This document shows, in pieces, positions 46,213 to 57,189 of a stretch of DNA of 64,000 nucleotides; the first letter of the stretch is position 1, and every line of letters starts with the position of its first letter. The DNA comes from Scedosporium boydii (lineage: Eukaryota; Ascomycota; Sordariomycetes; Microascales; Microascaceae). A program made the translations under genes and the position numbers. Location of the stretch: assembly GCA_002221725.1 (NCBI GenBank), contig NJFT01000128.1:49978-113977 (forward strand), in the 5' to 3' direction. Under the pieces are notes generated by a model. That model was not told the origin of the DNA and ran no database searches. It saw only the letters and a program-made list of their open reading frames with translations.

Positions 46213-47738
46213 TGAGAGAGGCGGCTGCTTTACGAGATGTTGCGACCGCAGAAGCTTGCGTTGAGGTTCCCCCGACGCCGCACCTCTTGAAATCCCCGCA
46301 TCCCTGTATGGCCGGATCAGTCAGGACGATTCACGGCGGAGCCGCTGTAGCGGGATCGGGTCCGCCTGTCGGAGATGTATTATCACTCTGCTTGGGACGA
46401 AGGATATGTCTGGGCGGGCTTCATTGTGGCACACGGGATGTGGGTACCGCGCTCTGTTCTGGGGATGGACGGCTGCGCCACCAGAAATAACGTGGCTATC
46501 TTATGTGAATGGTGGGTTCAGTGGGATACGACCCTCCCAGGCGGCATCCGCTTCCAAGCTCCGCAGGCTTCTTCACGCGGCATGTTAGAGAGATGAGGCG
46601 CAAGGACAAGGAAGGGCGGCGTAAACAAAGAAAAGGAAACGGAAAATTGGGATCTGAGACGGGCGTCCCATACGATGATGACTTCAGGTTGATGAATGTT
46701 TGGAACAAATCTTTTTCTGTGTGTAGCATATGCAAGGCGTTTGAGGCGATCGTACTGAGGGTTCTGCAGGTTTGAGTTGATCACCTCAGGCAGGGAGTTT
46801 ATCCAAGGTTTGGCATATTTGGGGGATTTTGTTTTGCTCTTTACATTGATTCGGAGGTTCAACCTTGATTTCTCTCTTGTCTTTCTTCTTTACTGTAGGT
46901 CGAGCTCTAAAACGTTATCGTGAGATAGACCCCTCAACACGAGCTCTTGCAGTTTCAAGGCTATCCTGGACAAGAGGAGCGAGTTGAGCTTCACGAGTAG
47001 ACCCCATGTACTCTATAAATTAAGAGATTATCATGAGTGTTGAGTGGATTCTGTATTGTTCGAGGTAGTCTGAAGGGCCCTTCTTTGACCCCCTCAATAT
47101 AATGTTCCCATTCAAACAGAGGGCGATATTCAAAATAAGGCCAGTGTGCTCACATCTTATTCTTTGTTCCTCGCTTGGACTTGACAGCTCAACTCTATGT
47201 TCTAGGCTCTCTTTCTTGAAGCTCTATTCATTCGATCCCTTCTCGTCCCCGACCGCCAATGTCGTTTGTTAAGGGACTGGAGCACGTCAATAAGACAAGA
47301 CCGGGTACCGTACCCTATGTTTCATCAAACAGGTGAAGAATGAACAAAGAAACCAATCCTGGTCCCCAGGATCTCAACATAGCGGTGGAGACCTGGGAGG
47401 GCGACGCCTGGAAGGATAGTATAAAAATCGTTTGCTCCCCGGTGGTTGGTCGTCCGTCTCTCCCCATCTCTCCCATATCACAGGTGCGAGCATTCTGTAC
47501 TGTTATTCACTACCTTCGAGAGGAAGCCCTCAAGTTGGGACTCATAAACACACGAAACGAGAGAGCCCGGTATATCCATTGAACGCTTTGATCTTCTCGG
47601 TATCTCTCCCCTTATCCTACTTATCTCGACACCAAGCCCGGCTTTCTGAGCTTAAGCCCGAGTATACGCCATCCCCAATACAAAAGCCACTTCATTCTCC
47701 CCCAAACCACAAACGGCCTAGCCAAGCATTCCGAGGCC
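46213..47738. other. intergenic
   Basis: No gene recognised. It contains the 3' UTR of the arrestin gene, a T-rich stretch around 46800-46900 and a C-rich leader (47600-47735) before the next gene. Confidence 0.4.
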
Positions 47739-49661
47739 ATGCCATCAATACCCCTTCTCCCTTCCCCTAAACCCGAGGACAAACGGCACCGGCGCCGCCC
47801 AAAGGGCAGCCGCCCGGTCGCCATCCTCCCCACCATCCCTGAAGGGGGCCCCTCCTCTTCTCACTCACCACAAGAGGCCAAACAAGTCCGCTGGGCGGCT
47901 AACCTCTGCACAGTTAGGGAATACCCTCTCGACCTGGCCCCGGACACGGTCCTGAAACCCGTGCCGCCGCGGGACCAGACTGCGTACCGGATATACGTTG
48001 GGCGAGAGCGAGCGGCGGCAGAAAGAAGGATGGCTATTTATCCAGTTCTCCCTGTGCAGGAGGAGGACCGAGGTGAGTGGAATGAGCGGGTTCCTCGGGG
48101 AGCGAGACAAGGTACGTGGCCCGCGAAGACGTTTAAAGAGATTCTGCAGGAGAGTGAGCATGGGCAGAGGGGGGTTGGTGATTGGGAGGGGGAGAAGGAC
48201 ATGCTAAGGTATAGAGGGACAGAATTTACCGGAAATCCTTCCGGGGCTGTCCAGTCTATCGAGGGCGGGGTACGTCCTGAGCAACAGGTGAGTTATGCGA
48301 CCATCGAGGACGAGACCAAAGGTGGCGGGAAGCGGCACCGGGGAGGAGGTGGTGGTGGATGGGGGAGGAGATTGTTGAATAGGTTGGTGATGCCCTTGTC
48401 CTGTTTTCCTTTCCGGAGGGGTGGAGATGTTGAGAAGAGAAGGCGGAGGGTATTGACCAAGAGGCCTCGAAGGTCGGGCGAGACGGACACGATGCCGGCG
48501 ACACCTGGAGAAGATCTAACTATTACGTTTACTCCTGTGCGTTCCTTTCGGGTTAGGGAGGATAATGCCCGGTACACGGCACCTCGGGTACCTGACTATG
48601 AAGCTCCTCCGACTATCACGACGGCCGCCACATGGCCAGCCCCCTGCCCTTGCTGCCATGCCCGGCATCAACCTCTCCGACGACCGCCACCTCTGCGAGA
48701 AGGCAAAACGGATCGATCGACGGGTGCGACGAGTTCCAGTTGGGATGCAGGCACGGATGCATCGCAGGCCGTCGATCCGGATCGAAGATATGCTCCGGAG
48801 TGGGTCCAGCGCGGAGCTAGACCCGCATCCAACTCCACAATCCCGGGTTCGAGCTATGCCAGGCCGATCGATCTCAGCGACTCCAACTCATCCGAGTCCG
48901 AGTCCGAGTTTGTTGACCTGGCACGCGTGTCCAGGAGGAACGGCAGGGAACTCCCCCGGCAAGGAGACACCGAGTCTGAACCCGAATATAGGTTCGTTAC
49001 GCTCTCCCGAGTGTCCACTGGGGATTCTCCTGCTCCGCAAAGCCCGGGACTTCGACGCAATCGGCCAAACAAGCCCAACCTCCGGACACCAGTGACACAC
49101 ACCTCCCGTCCGGGGAACCCTACTTCTCGATCCTCAAGCTCGAACGCTGCTCTCCCCTCATACCGCGAAGCCTTCCCCTCCCCGCCTCTCCACCGACCTC
49201 AACCTCCAAAACGACGATATCCTCAACCCCTACCCACCCCCCCTCAGGATCATCCACATCGCACCACCCTCCCTTTCACGCAAGCACCCAAAACAACAGC
49301 CAAGCTCCGACGATCCCGAACACCACTCCCCTGCCGTCGCACACACCGCAAACCACAATCCTCCACACCCAATCACCACCCACCCCCACGCTCTTTCAGC
49401 TGTCCCTCCTCGCCCCTCTCATCATCCGATACCTCGAGTTCTCGATCATCCCCGAACCCACAACTTCGGCGCGGTACTGGCTCCTTGCGCAGGACCTTCG
49501 CTGGCCGCGTGGGGAAACTCATTGCCCGGAACCCCGTCCCCGTCGCGTGCCTCGCTGTCATCGGCGCTTTGGCGTATCAGGCTATTCGGCAGGGTCAGGG
49601 CGTTGCTGGGAGTACGTATCGTTTGAGGACGGAGGAGAGGTTGTGGAGTGTTGGATATTGA
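47739..49661 (+). CDS. orphan low-complexity protein with one C-terminal membrane segment
   Basis: Uninterrupted 640-codon frame from an ATG. The sequence is dominated by Pro, Arg, Ser and Gly and looks mostly disordered. Basic blocks occur around residues 205-245 (Gly-rich then GRRLLNRL, KRRRRVLTKRPRRS). A Ser/Glu-rich acidic patch (LSDSNSSESESEFVDL, about 385-400) and a near-copy (about 415-435) follow. A hydrophobic segment PVPVACLAVIGALAYQA lies about 20-35 residues before the C-terminus and could be a tail anchor. I do not recognise a family. The long frame without stops in composition-biased DNA could partly be chance, but the ATG, codon regularity and tail segment favour a real gene. 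Homologues may be restricted to close relatives. Confidence 0.55.
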   Translation: MPSIPLLPSPKPEDKRHRRRPKGSRPVAILPTIPEGGPSSSHSPQEAKQVRWAANLCTVREYPLDLAPDTVLKPVPPRDQTAYRIYVGRERAAAERRMAIYPVLPVQEEDRGEWNERVPRGARQGTWPAKTFKEILQESEHGQRGVGDWEGEKDMLRYRGTEFTGNPSGAVQSIEGGVRPEQQVSYATIEDETKGGGKRHRGGGGGGWGRRLLNRLVMPLSCFPFRRGGDVEKRRRRVLTKRPRRSGETDTMPATPGEDLTITFTPVRSFRVREDNARYTAPRVPDYEAPPTITTAATWPAPCPCCHARHQPLRRPPPLREGKTDRSTGATSSSWDAGTDASQAVDPDRRYAPEWVQRGARPASNSTIPGSSYARPIDLSDSNSSESESEFVDLARVSRRNGRELPRQGDTESEPEYRFVTLSRVSTGDSPAPQSPGLRRNRPNKPNLRTPVTHTSRPGNPTSRSSSSNAALPSYREAFPSPPLHRPQPPKRRYPQPLPTPPQDHPHRTTLPFTQAPKTTAKLRRSRTPLPCRRTHRKPQSSTPNHHPPPRSFSCPSSPLSSSDTSSSRSSPNPQLRRGTGSLRRTFAGRVGKLIARNPVPVACLAVIGALAYQAIRQGQGVAGSTYRLRTEERLWSVGY

Positions 49662-50072
49662 GATGTCGTGACTGGAAAGTTCTTTGTCTCTCTCTCTCTT
49701 GGCATTTTGTCCAGACTTTGATTCCATGTGATATTTGCGAATACCGAGGTAGATTTGCCGTGGAACAGGTCGAATCGAGATAGAAATTCTAGAAACAGAG
49801 CCAGCAGATGGTTGTTTTTTGCTTTCTCTTCTTCGTCTGCTTTTGTGTAATAGATTGCGGAGCATCATAAATCAAAGCGAAGAGAAAAAGTGTCCTTCCA
49901 CTCCCAACGCAGCGCGGAAGGTTTGAGCAGATGGACACAATGGAATTCCTTCTAATTGATAAGCACCGTTTTATATACACAGCCACCTTATGATGCCCAG
50001 CCTCCCCCGAAAGCGAAGAAAAAGTGTGATACAATTATCGATCCCCGTCTATGTAGTTCCAAAACCTCCTTT
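49662..50072. other. convergent intergenic region
   Basis: Short spacer between two 3' ends; it holds only probable 3' UTR sequence with T-rich patches. Confidence 0.4.
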
Positions 50073-51757
50073 TTAAATACCCAGAGTGAACTCGACACCA
50101 ACATCAATATCGCGGGCTAAAAGAGAGAAAAGAAGAAGCAAGTCAGCAAACGTCAAAAACAAAATAGAGAGAGCAGTCATGTGACTGGTGACTGAAATGT
50201 GATAGACCTACCCATCTTGACGACCTTGGAGAGTTGTACCGACTTCTCAGCGGCATCCTGGAGGTCATCGATGGAGAAGATCTTCAGACCGGAATCGCTG
50301 AGGAGGCGGTGGGCCTCGGCCATGTTGGTACCCTGGAGACGGGCAATGATGGGAACCTTGAGGTTAAGAGTCTGAACCGTGTTGATGAGACCGTGGGCAA
50401 TGAGATCGCAGCGGACGATACCGCCGAAGATGTTGACGAAGATGGCGGTGACCTTGGGGTCGCTGGTGATGAGCTCGAAGGCCTCCTTAATGGCCTGGGG
50501 GGTAGCACCACCACCAACGTCAAGGAAGTTGGCGGGCTGACCGCCGTTGAGCTTGATGATATCCATGGTAGCCATGGCGAGACCAGCACCGTTGACGAGA
50601 CAGCCGATATCGCCGTCGAGCTTGATGAAGTTGAGGTTGGACTCGGCCGCCCTCACCTCATCGGGATCCTCCTGGGTGGTATCGCGCCACGAGAAGATCT
50701 CCTTCTGGCGGAAGTCGGCGTTGTCGTCGAAACCAAACTTGGCGTCCATGCAGAGAACCTTGTGGTCGGTGGTCTCGGAGAGGGGGTTGATCTCGATCTG
50801 GGTAGCATCCTTCTCAAGGAAGATCTTGTAGAGCTTCTGGATGGTGTCCTTGGCATCCTCGATGCACTGGTAGCTGAAACCGAGGCTGTTGGCAACATCG
50901 TAGGCGATCGCGTCCGTGACACCCTCGTTGATGTCGATATAGGTAGTCTTGATAGCCTCGGGGTGCTCCTTGGCGACGCCCTCGATATCGACACCACCCT
51001 GGGAAGAGGACACGATGACGGGGCACTGACGGGCACGGTCCATGAGGATGGCAAGGTAGAACTCGCGGCGAGCAAACTTGCGCTCGCAGATGTACACAGC
51101 ACTGCAAAGACGGCCGCCCGCGCCCGTTTGCTTCGTTATCAGCTTGTGGCCGATCATCTGCTCAGCGAACATCTCCGCCTCATGAGGAGAGTAGATGACG
51201 CGAACGCCTCCCTTAAGACCGTTATCGAAAGTACCCTTTCCTCGACCACCGGCAAGAACTTGAGCTTTTATCACCATATCATCGGTGCCGATCTGCTGGG
51301 CAACTTCCTTGGCCTCGTTCGCGGTATGAGCGACGGCGCCCTTGGGAACTTGGACGCCATACTAGATGGCAGTTAGCTATTCGTTCACACAGTCCGGCGA
51401 ATAGAGATCATGTTTATAATCTCCGGCCGAGGGTGTTCGGGACATAAGATATCGGGACGGAATGTTCGGCAACAAGAGTAGCATGTGAGTATTACCTCGC
51501 GCAGGAGCTCGGCAGAGCGATACTCGTGAATACTGAGATTCCTCGATTGTTGAGCAACACCGGGGACTCTGCGGAAAGCGGGATTGGAAGCGAAGAGCTG
51601 CGATGCAAAAATGAGTCCGTTAGCTTATGTTGGGGGGACTTGGGGAAGCTGTTCGGTGCTGCAGATATGCACCGAGATAGGGGGCCAGCAGCTTATCGCG
51701 TACCTTGGAAGATCTAGTGGCCGAGGCCAAGACCCGGCTGCCACCGAGCTTGAACAT
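50073..51757 (-). CDS. succinyl-CoA ligase beta subunit, mitochondrial
   Basis: Four exons in gene order: 51704-51757, 51496-51597, 50212-51361 and 50073-50116, giving 449 residues. The last exon, only 44 nt, encodes ARDIDVGVEFTLGI after a codon split G|CC. It is the expected C-terminus of the family and would be missed by simple ORF reading. Residues 1 to about 40 (MFKLGGSRVLASATRSSK and on, Arg/Ser-rich, no acidic residues) look like a mitochondrial presequence. NLSIHEYRSAELLRE begins the ATP-grasp domain, with VIKAQVLAGGRGKGTF following. The ligase domain has FLDVGGGATPQAIKEAFELI and NIFGGIVRCDLIAHGLI. Together with the alpha subunit it converts succinyl-CoA to succinate with nucleotide triphosphate formation in the TCA cycle. 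Nucleotide specificity (ATP or GTP) cannot be told here. Confidence 0.95.
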
Positions 51758-54061
51758 AATGAAGAAAAATATTAAGGAAAGTAGATGATATGTGTAGAAG
51801 AGCGGAGATGTGTCGAATTAGGGGTGAAGAAAAGTGGATGTGAGGTTTGGGGAGTTGGGAAACTTGGGAAGGGAAGCTCTGAAGGGATGAAGATACGCGA
51901 AGACTTTTGGAACTTTGACCGCGGAGACACTCCGATGACAATTAGTCCGAAGCACAAGCACACATTGCAATTCTTTGTTGGATTAGCAACAAATGTAACA
52001 AATCGACGTCAGCCGGGAGAAAAAAGGCAAATGCTCGGAATTGGACGGTTTTGCATGCGGGAAGGAGCCAATGAAGTCGGTCTTTGGCGGCACTGTAGTA
52101 CAGTGTTTTATACAGTGTCCCGACGAAGGGCCGAGTGCACCAATCAAATTGCACGTGTTGCCCTACTTTGCCAAGCACCGCATGCTGCAGAGCCGGTACC
52201 TCTACCGAGCTCTCCTTCCATTCTCCTATCGCGGCAGCTCCAAACCTCCCGAAGATGTGGGATTTTCTGGGATTTTCCCACTAGCGCTGTCCGATGAGAA
52301 CCGCAGGTTGAGCACCGCCCGTCGCATCGGCATTTCGAGCTCCCAGGGACGGTTCAACATTATTGATGTTTTAAGAACCTCCTCGTCCCCAGAAACACTA
52401 GAAGACGTTATCTGATCTTCCTTTGCTCCCTAGCTTCTTTGGGATAATTTCGTCCTGATTCCTTCCCTTTTATTTTGTCCCATCGGGTCCGAGATGCGGG
52501 TTCACAGCCGACATATTGAGCGACCAGTACGATTGATGCTTCGGATGTCCCGAAAATGACCCTGAACTCAATTCTCAACGCCACAAGTCCCTCAACAGAC
52601 GCGAAATTTGCTAATATTAGAAACTGACGACTTGGAATCCCATCTTCCGAGTGTAGTAGCCTGCCACTGCCCATACCTATCTAAAGTGCGACACGGGCAG
52701 TATAATCCCCAGACGGAATATTGCCCAAAGGGTACAGGTTACCGCAATTCATGATGGACCTCGGTCTTGCATCTCAGTCGCCCGCCGTCGCCGATGGCTG
52801 AGAGGCAACGCAGGAGATTCCCACCGAGTTAAAGTAGGAAGAATAGGAAGGTGTAGAAGCTTCCGAAGCATGTGACGATGCCCTGACCTCTTTGACAACC
52901 CTTGCGACAAGCCTTATCGCAGATTGATCCGCGGGGAGTGTAGCCTGACACTCTACCGACGTTGCTCACCGGGTTCATTGCGGGCTTGCCGTGCTGATGA
53001 GGTTGACAGGTCGATGATCCCAGAGCTTTTAGCTTATCGGATTCGATTTTAGTCGCCGCCATCAACCTACACATACACTTACATCTTGGTTCCATTCTGT
53101 CGGTAATGAAGTACTGGTCTGGCTAAGCACGACGTCTACCGAGGTATACTCATCTCAGACCAGCCTTTGAGGCATCGACATCGGGAAACCCCAGATGTCG
53201 CAGAGGACCTATGCTTTTTTTCTTTCTTTTTTTTTTAACCTGACATACCACATATGGTTGCAGATGAGATTCTCGAATCCCGATTATCCAGGGTCGATTG
53301 TTTGGGGGTCCCAGCCCTTGGGATTGTTGCAGAAGGAATGATTAAGAATACGACGCTGCTCCTTAGGTGGCACCCGTCCCCGCCCCGCCCGGAGCCGGAG
53401 CTGAGTCGGCTAGTGCTGGCATTGGAGCAATTTGGCACTCTTCTCAGTTGCTCATCAAAGCAACGCCGCAGGCAAAGTACACCCCCACACTTGAATATGC
53501 ACATCTAGCCACTCGTATCGAGGCAATCCCTAACCCGAGCGAGATATTTTTATATTGAAGTATCTCGTTAAATACGATGATGCTTGATGAGGAGGACGTT
53601 TTGGTTTCACACAGTGCCACTCTATTGGCCAGGTTCATGGGCTTCTTGTCCCCTCAAGCGGTCCGACACTGATCAAATGTTTTTGTATCTCAAGCCTTGT
53701 TTACAACATTGAAGCAATATTCCCAAATCATTCCAGGGGCTGGGCTGCTGCCTAAGAGATCAATGCGATCACATGCATCACTGGCACCCCTACTAACCTT
53801 GATCCCACTTGACAGAACTGATGCTGAACTACTGCCTCCCTTCTAGTCACAGAAATGGCCCAGGAATGGTTGTATGGACGACATCTATGATTATGAAAAT
53901 TCTAGGACTTCTTCTGTTTCCAGTCCCTCTTTCTAATCCGTTGATTATTGGCCCAGCTTCCCATTTCCGATTGATTTCCCAAATTCCTGCCAGATAGTTC
54001 AGGTTCCACTAGAGCCAGGGTTCAGAGTATCCATTTCAATAAGCATGTCGCGGTAGTTGAC
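51758..54061. other. long intergenic region
   Basis: No gene that I can support in 2.3 kb. The left part is the promoter of the minus-strand succinyl-CoA ligase gene, with CCAAT boxes and CACGTG at 52040-52157. A T-rich run lies at 53214-53236. ORFs of 80-170 codons lack recognisable features. Confidence 0.45.
52040..52157. promoter_or_regulatory. CCAAT cluster with CACGTG upstream of succinyl-CoA ligase
   Basis: ATTGG at 52040-52044, CCAAT at 52068-52072 and 52140-52144, and CACGTG at 52152-52157 lie 280-400 nt upstream of the minus-strand start codon. CCAAT/HAP-complex control of mitochondrial respiratory genes is well established in fungi, which fits the gene, but binding is inferred. Confidence 0.4.
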
Positions 54062-54109
54062 ATGGCTGATGATGAACTCAACCGGCTGAGACAGCTTCTT
54101 GCTGCGCAG

Positions 54110-54225
54110 CAGCAGCGTATTGAAAGGCAACAACAGCAGATTGAAACGCAGCAGCAGCGGATCGAGACTCAACGGCAGCATATTGAAGTAACCGAACAAC
54201 AACTTGAAGTAGCTGAAAAACAACT
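54110..54225. repeat. degenerate Gln-rich heptad-coding repeat
   Basis: About five copies of a unit like CAGCAGCAGCGTATTGAA encode RIERQQQQIETQQQRIET-type heptads in the N-terminal coiled coil of the nuclease-kinase gene. Confidence 0.75.
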
Positions 54226-55404
54226 TGCGCCTACCGACTTTACATCTTTCCTCTCCCTTTGCCACCATCGACTCTATTCGACACTCGCCATCGAGGAAGA
54301 TCCGAGCTTGACTGCCACTGGAAAATATACCAAGGTCGATAACAAATTCTACCCTCTCTATCTGAAGCCATGGACAAGCTTTCCTTCTTTTCATGACAAA
54401 TACCAAGGCCGCCTGCACTCCACCTTCAGTGGAGAGCATCCTTTCCCACCTCCAGTGGGGATAGACACTATGAAGAAATTCCTTCTCAACGACCTACTTG
54501 CCACTGAGAATGATGTTAGGCAATTTCAGTCTTTGGCTGTTGAGGGATGCGTCAAGCAAGTCCTAATCGAATATCTACGGTTAGCGAAAGCGAAGAACCA
54601 GGATCAAGCAGCCAAGGACTTGCCCGAAACCATCGCCTTTCGCGATTACCCATATGGCTTATTTGCCGATCCCCTTCTTGGTGAAGACGAATGGCCGGCA
54701 TATATAGATGCTATGGAGACTGCTTTAAATCATGATGCCGAAAGGAGGGGGCGGCAAGATGTAGTCGATAGCAACCAGCCGCCACCAGCAAAGCGTATCT
54801 CATCTCCCACGAGGATCAAACTCTATCCCGACATGTGGCTTCTTCGCTGCGACAAGGACGGCAAGGACGAAAGCAAAGTTCCTATCCTTGTCGTCGAATA
54901 CAAGGCTGCGCATAAAATGCGTGCCCGTACCGTCAAGGTAGCCCTACAGGAGGGGATCCGGACACGGAGGGGGTCTAGGAGGAGCTGGGTCTTTTTGCTG
55001 CGGCTATCCGTGAGGAACCGCGCAACAAAATCGACCTCGACGAGAGTCTAAAGGCCATTGCTGAGGCCAAGAAGGCTGTCGCACGTGTGCTTACTCAAGC
55101 CTTCCACTATATGATCGAATTCGGACTATGCTACAGCTATGTCACCTCAGCTGAGGTGCTTATCTTTCTTCACATAGATGAGGACGACCCGCGCACGCTC
55201 TACTACCATGTTAGCGTGCCAAACGAGGAAGTCGTCTCCTCTGACGGCTTGGATAATCTAGAATGCACTGCAGTGGCTTCCGCATTGATGATTGCGCTTC
55301 TCGCACTAGATTCCACGGCAATGACACAGTCGTGGAAGCGCAACGCGCAGGAGATCCTCAAGTCGTGGCCGACACCATATCCGGAGATGCGCTTGGAGAG
55401 TGAG

Positions 55405-55449
55405 GGAAGCGGCAGTGGGGGAAGCGGCAGTGGGGGAAGCGACAGTGAG
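55405..55449. repeat. 15-bp tandem repeat encoding Gly-Ser linker
   Basis: Three tandem copies of a GGAAGCGGCAGTGGG-type unit encode GSGSGGSGSGGSDS between the nuclease and kinase parts of the disrupted gene. Confidence 0.8.
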
Positions 55450-55648
55450 GAAGACAAGGGTCTTGGATCAAAGGGTGTACGCCTACCCGCTCCAACGGGC
55501 GACGAAGGCTGCCGAGACCTGGTGAAACCGCAGTGGAGGAGGCGCAGGGATGATGAGGACGGTGATTTTAACGCGCCACGAGGGACAAGAACCGCGCCTG
55601 TCCCCCGAAAAGCCCGCACCACACGACCAAAGTCTCGGGGGGAAAGAA

Positions 55649-55661
55649 GGGGGGGGGGGGG
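55649..55661. repeat. 13-nt G homopolymer at a frame change
   Basis: Thirteen consecutive G residues lie exactly where the reading frame of the nuclease-kinase gene must change to reach the kinase domain. A one-base length change would restore the frame. Confidence 0.9.
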
Positions 55662-56431
55662 CTGGGGACTCATTGGGCTCCCGGCGAGCACAGAACTGCT
55701 CGCAGGCATGTCTCCTGGGTCTACGTGATAGTGGCCCTCTCGACCCACATTGTCCTAATCTCGCCGCCCACCTTGACTACAGCACGTCCCCAAATGGTAA
55801 TGGCGATTGTGACGGTGCGAACAGCCCGGTTGTCCACGGCCTGTCACTAACTCAATTCTCCGACGTTCTACGGGAACAACTGGCGGAGGATCTGGACCAC
55901 GATTGTGAGGCGTTGGACAAGTTTGGCAAGTTCGGTGCCATCGGTATGCTCTTCCGGCTGACGCTACGCGGCTATGGCTACTGTTTTGTAGCCAAGGGCG
56001 TGCAGCGATGGCACGCCCCTCGGCTGGAGCACGAACTCGGCGTCTACAAACACGTACGCACACAACAGGGCCTTCTTGTGCCGGTCTGCTTGGGTATGAT
56101 AGAACTAGTGCATGAATACTGGTCGTCCACGGGGGCACACATCTCACATATGCTTCTGCTGTCATATTGCGGCGAGCCGGCCTTTCATCCCCGCACCCGC
56201 GTGCCAGTCGACGTGGAGATACAGGTGCGGAACGTCTGGACGCAGCTCAAGCAGCTGGGCATCAATCATGGAGATGAGCGGGAGCCTAATGTAGTTTGGA
56301 ATGCGGAACTTGGTCGGGTTATGTGTATTGATTTTGACTGGGCGCGGGTCGACCGGAAGCATGAAATGGAGGCGGGCGGAAACGCCGATTTGAAGTCGCC
56401 GAAACGGCAGAGGATTATTGAGAGTCGTTGA

Positions 56432-57189
56432 ATTCGGGCACGGAACATATAGATGATATCATGGTTTTTTTGGTCCTTGTGCTAATGGGATTTATTCTTC
56501 CGCATCTTTGGATGGTGGAGGGAGAGTCTGAGTATCGGCTGAGCATGCTACGCTGTCGTCTTCCGAACTGAAATAAGCCCGGAGACCAGCTTATCCACGG
56601 AAACAACGTCCTGAATCCCACCTGTTCTCACCCTCGTTATGGCTAACTGAGGGCCCCCAGTTCGAAGAAAACGTTTGGCAAGATTATATGCGTTTGAAGC
56701 CAACATTCCGAACAAGTTCCCTCCCGGCTGGCTCCTAAGGTGCTGGAGAAGATCGAAAAGGACGTTGTTCCCGGCTTCCAACGGTGGAATAACGCAAGCC
56801 CCCATCTCATGGATTAGAATTTAGTCACTGCACAAACAACATGGTGAGCGACATTGATGCCACTGTTGGCAGTTTTGAGCAGTAATTAGAGCCAAAATAA
56901 ATTCTAAGCATGAGGTTGATCTTGATAATAAGTAAAGCCAAAATGGCGGGATGCATTTGATGTAGCTGCAGTATCGCAACTGTGACTAATCAATGGAAGG
57001 TTCGATGGATTCTCGTTGAAATTGTAACCCCATCTCTCAAATATTGATGTCATGTTCTGCAAGTCATAGACTCGACAAAATAATTATCCAACTCTCCCTC
57101 CACAGCGCTATCATACCACATCCCCGGCGTCCGTCTAAAAGGAGCCTCCTAAAGCTTGCCCCAGGGACATAGGTACCCCTTATTCCGCC
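56432..57189. other. intergenic / RTP1 promoter
   Basis: Nothing coding recognised. The 56850-57120 part is A/T-richer than the surroundings. Confidence 0.4.

Larger units (their letters stand above)
54062..56431 (+). pseudogene. Crinkler-type nuclease-kinase gene, disrupted reading frame
   Basis: Three frames together form one recognisable fungal multidomain protein. Frame A (54062-54937) has a Gln-rich heptad-like repeat (residues 1-57) and then a PD-(D/E)xK-like nuclease core, with PDMWLL near 255 and VVEYKAAHK near 278. Frame B (about 54979-55660) continues with LTQAFHYMIEFGLCYSYVTSAEVLIFL and a Gly-Ser linker. Frame C (about 55660-56431) carries NCSQACLLGL. It then has a protein-kinase-like domain with VAKG, HGDEREPNVVWN as catalytic loop and CIDFDWARV as metal site. 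The A-to-B change sits near 54938-54978, next to an in-frame TAG. The B-to-C change sits at a 13-G run. Either two introns (one only 41 nt) or two frameshifts plus a stop are needed; I favour a decaying or slipped gene. Nuclease-kinase pairs of this type are known among Crinkler-like proteins. Confidence 0.7.

Noticed and set aside
50234..51376. 380-codon plus-strand ORF over succinyl-CoA ligase
   Set aside because: Antisense shadow of a strongly conserved enzyme gene; the high GC third positions explain the lack of stops.
51785..52297. 170-codon plus-strand ORF
   Set aside because: It lies in the promoter of succinyl-CoA ligase, overlaps CCAAT and CACGTG boxes, and lacks protein-like features.
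52829..53095. 88-codon Cys-containing minus-strand ORF
   Set aside because: Considered as a small Cys-rich protein, but the Cys spacing is irregular and there is no signal peptide.
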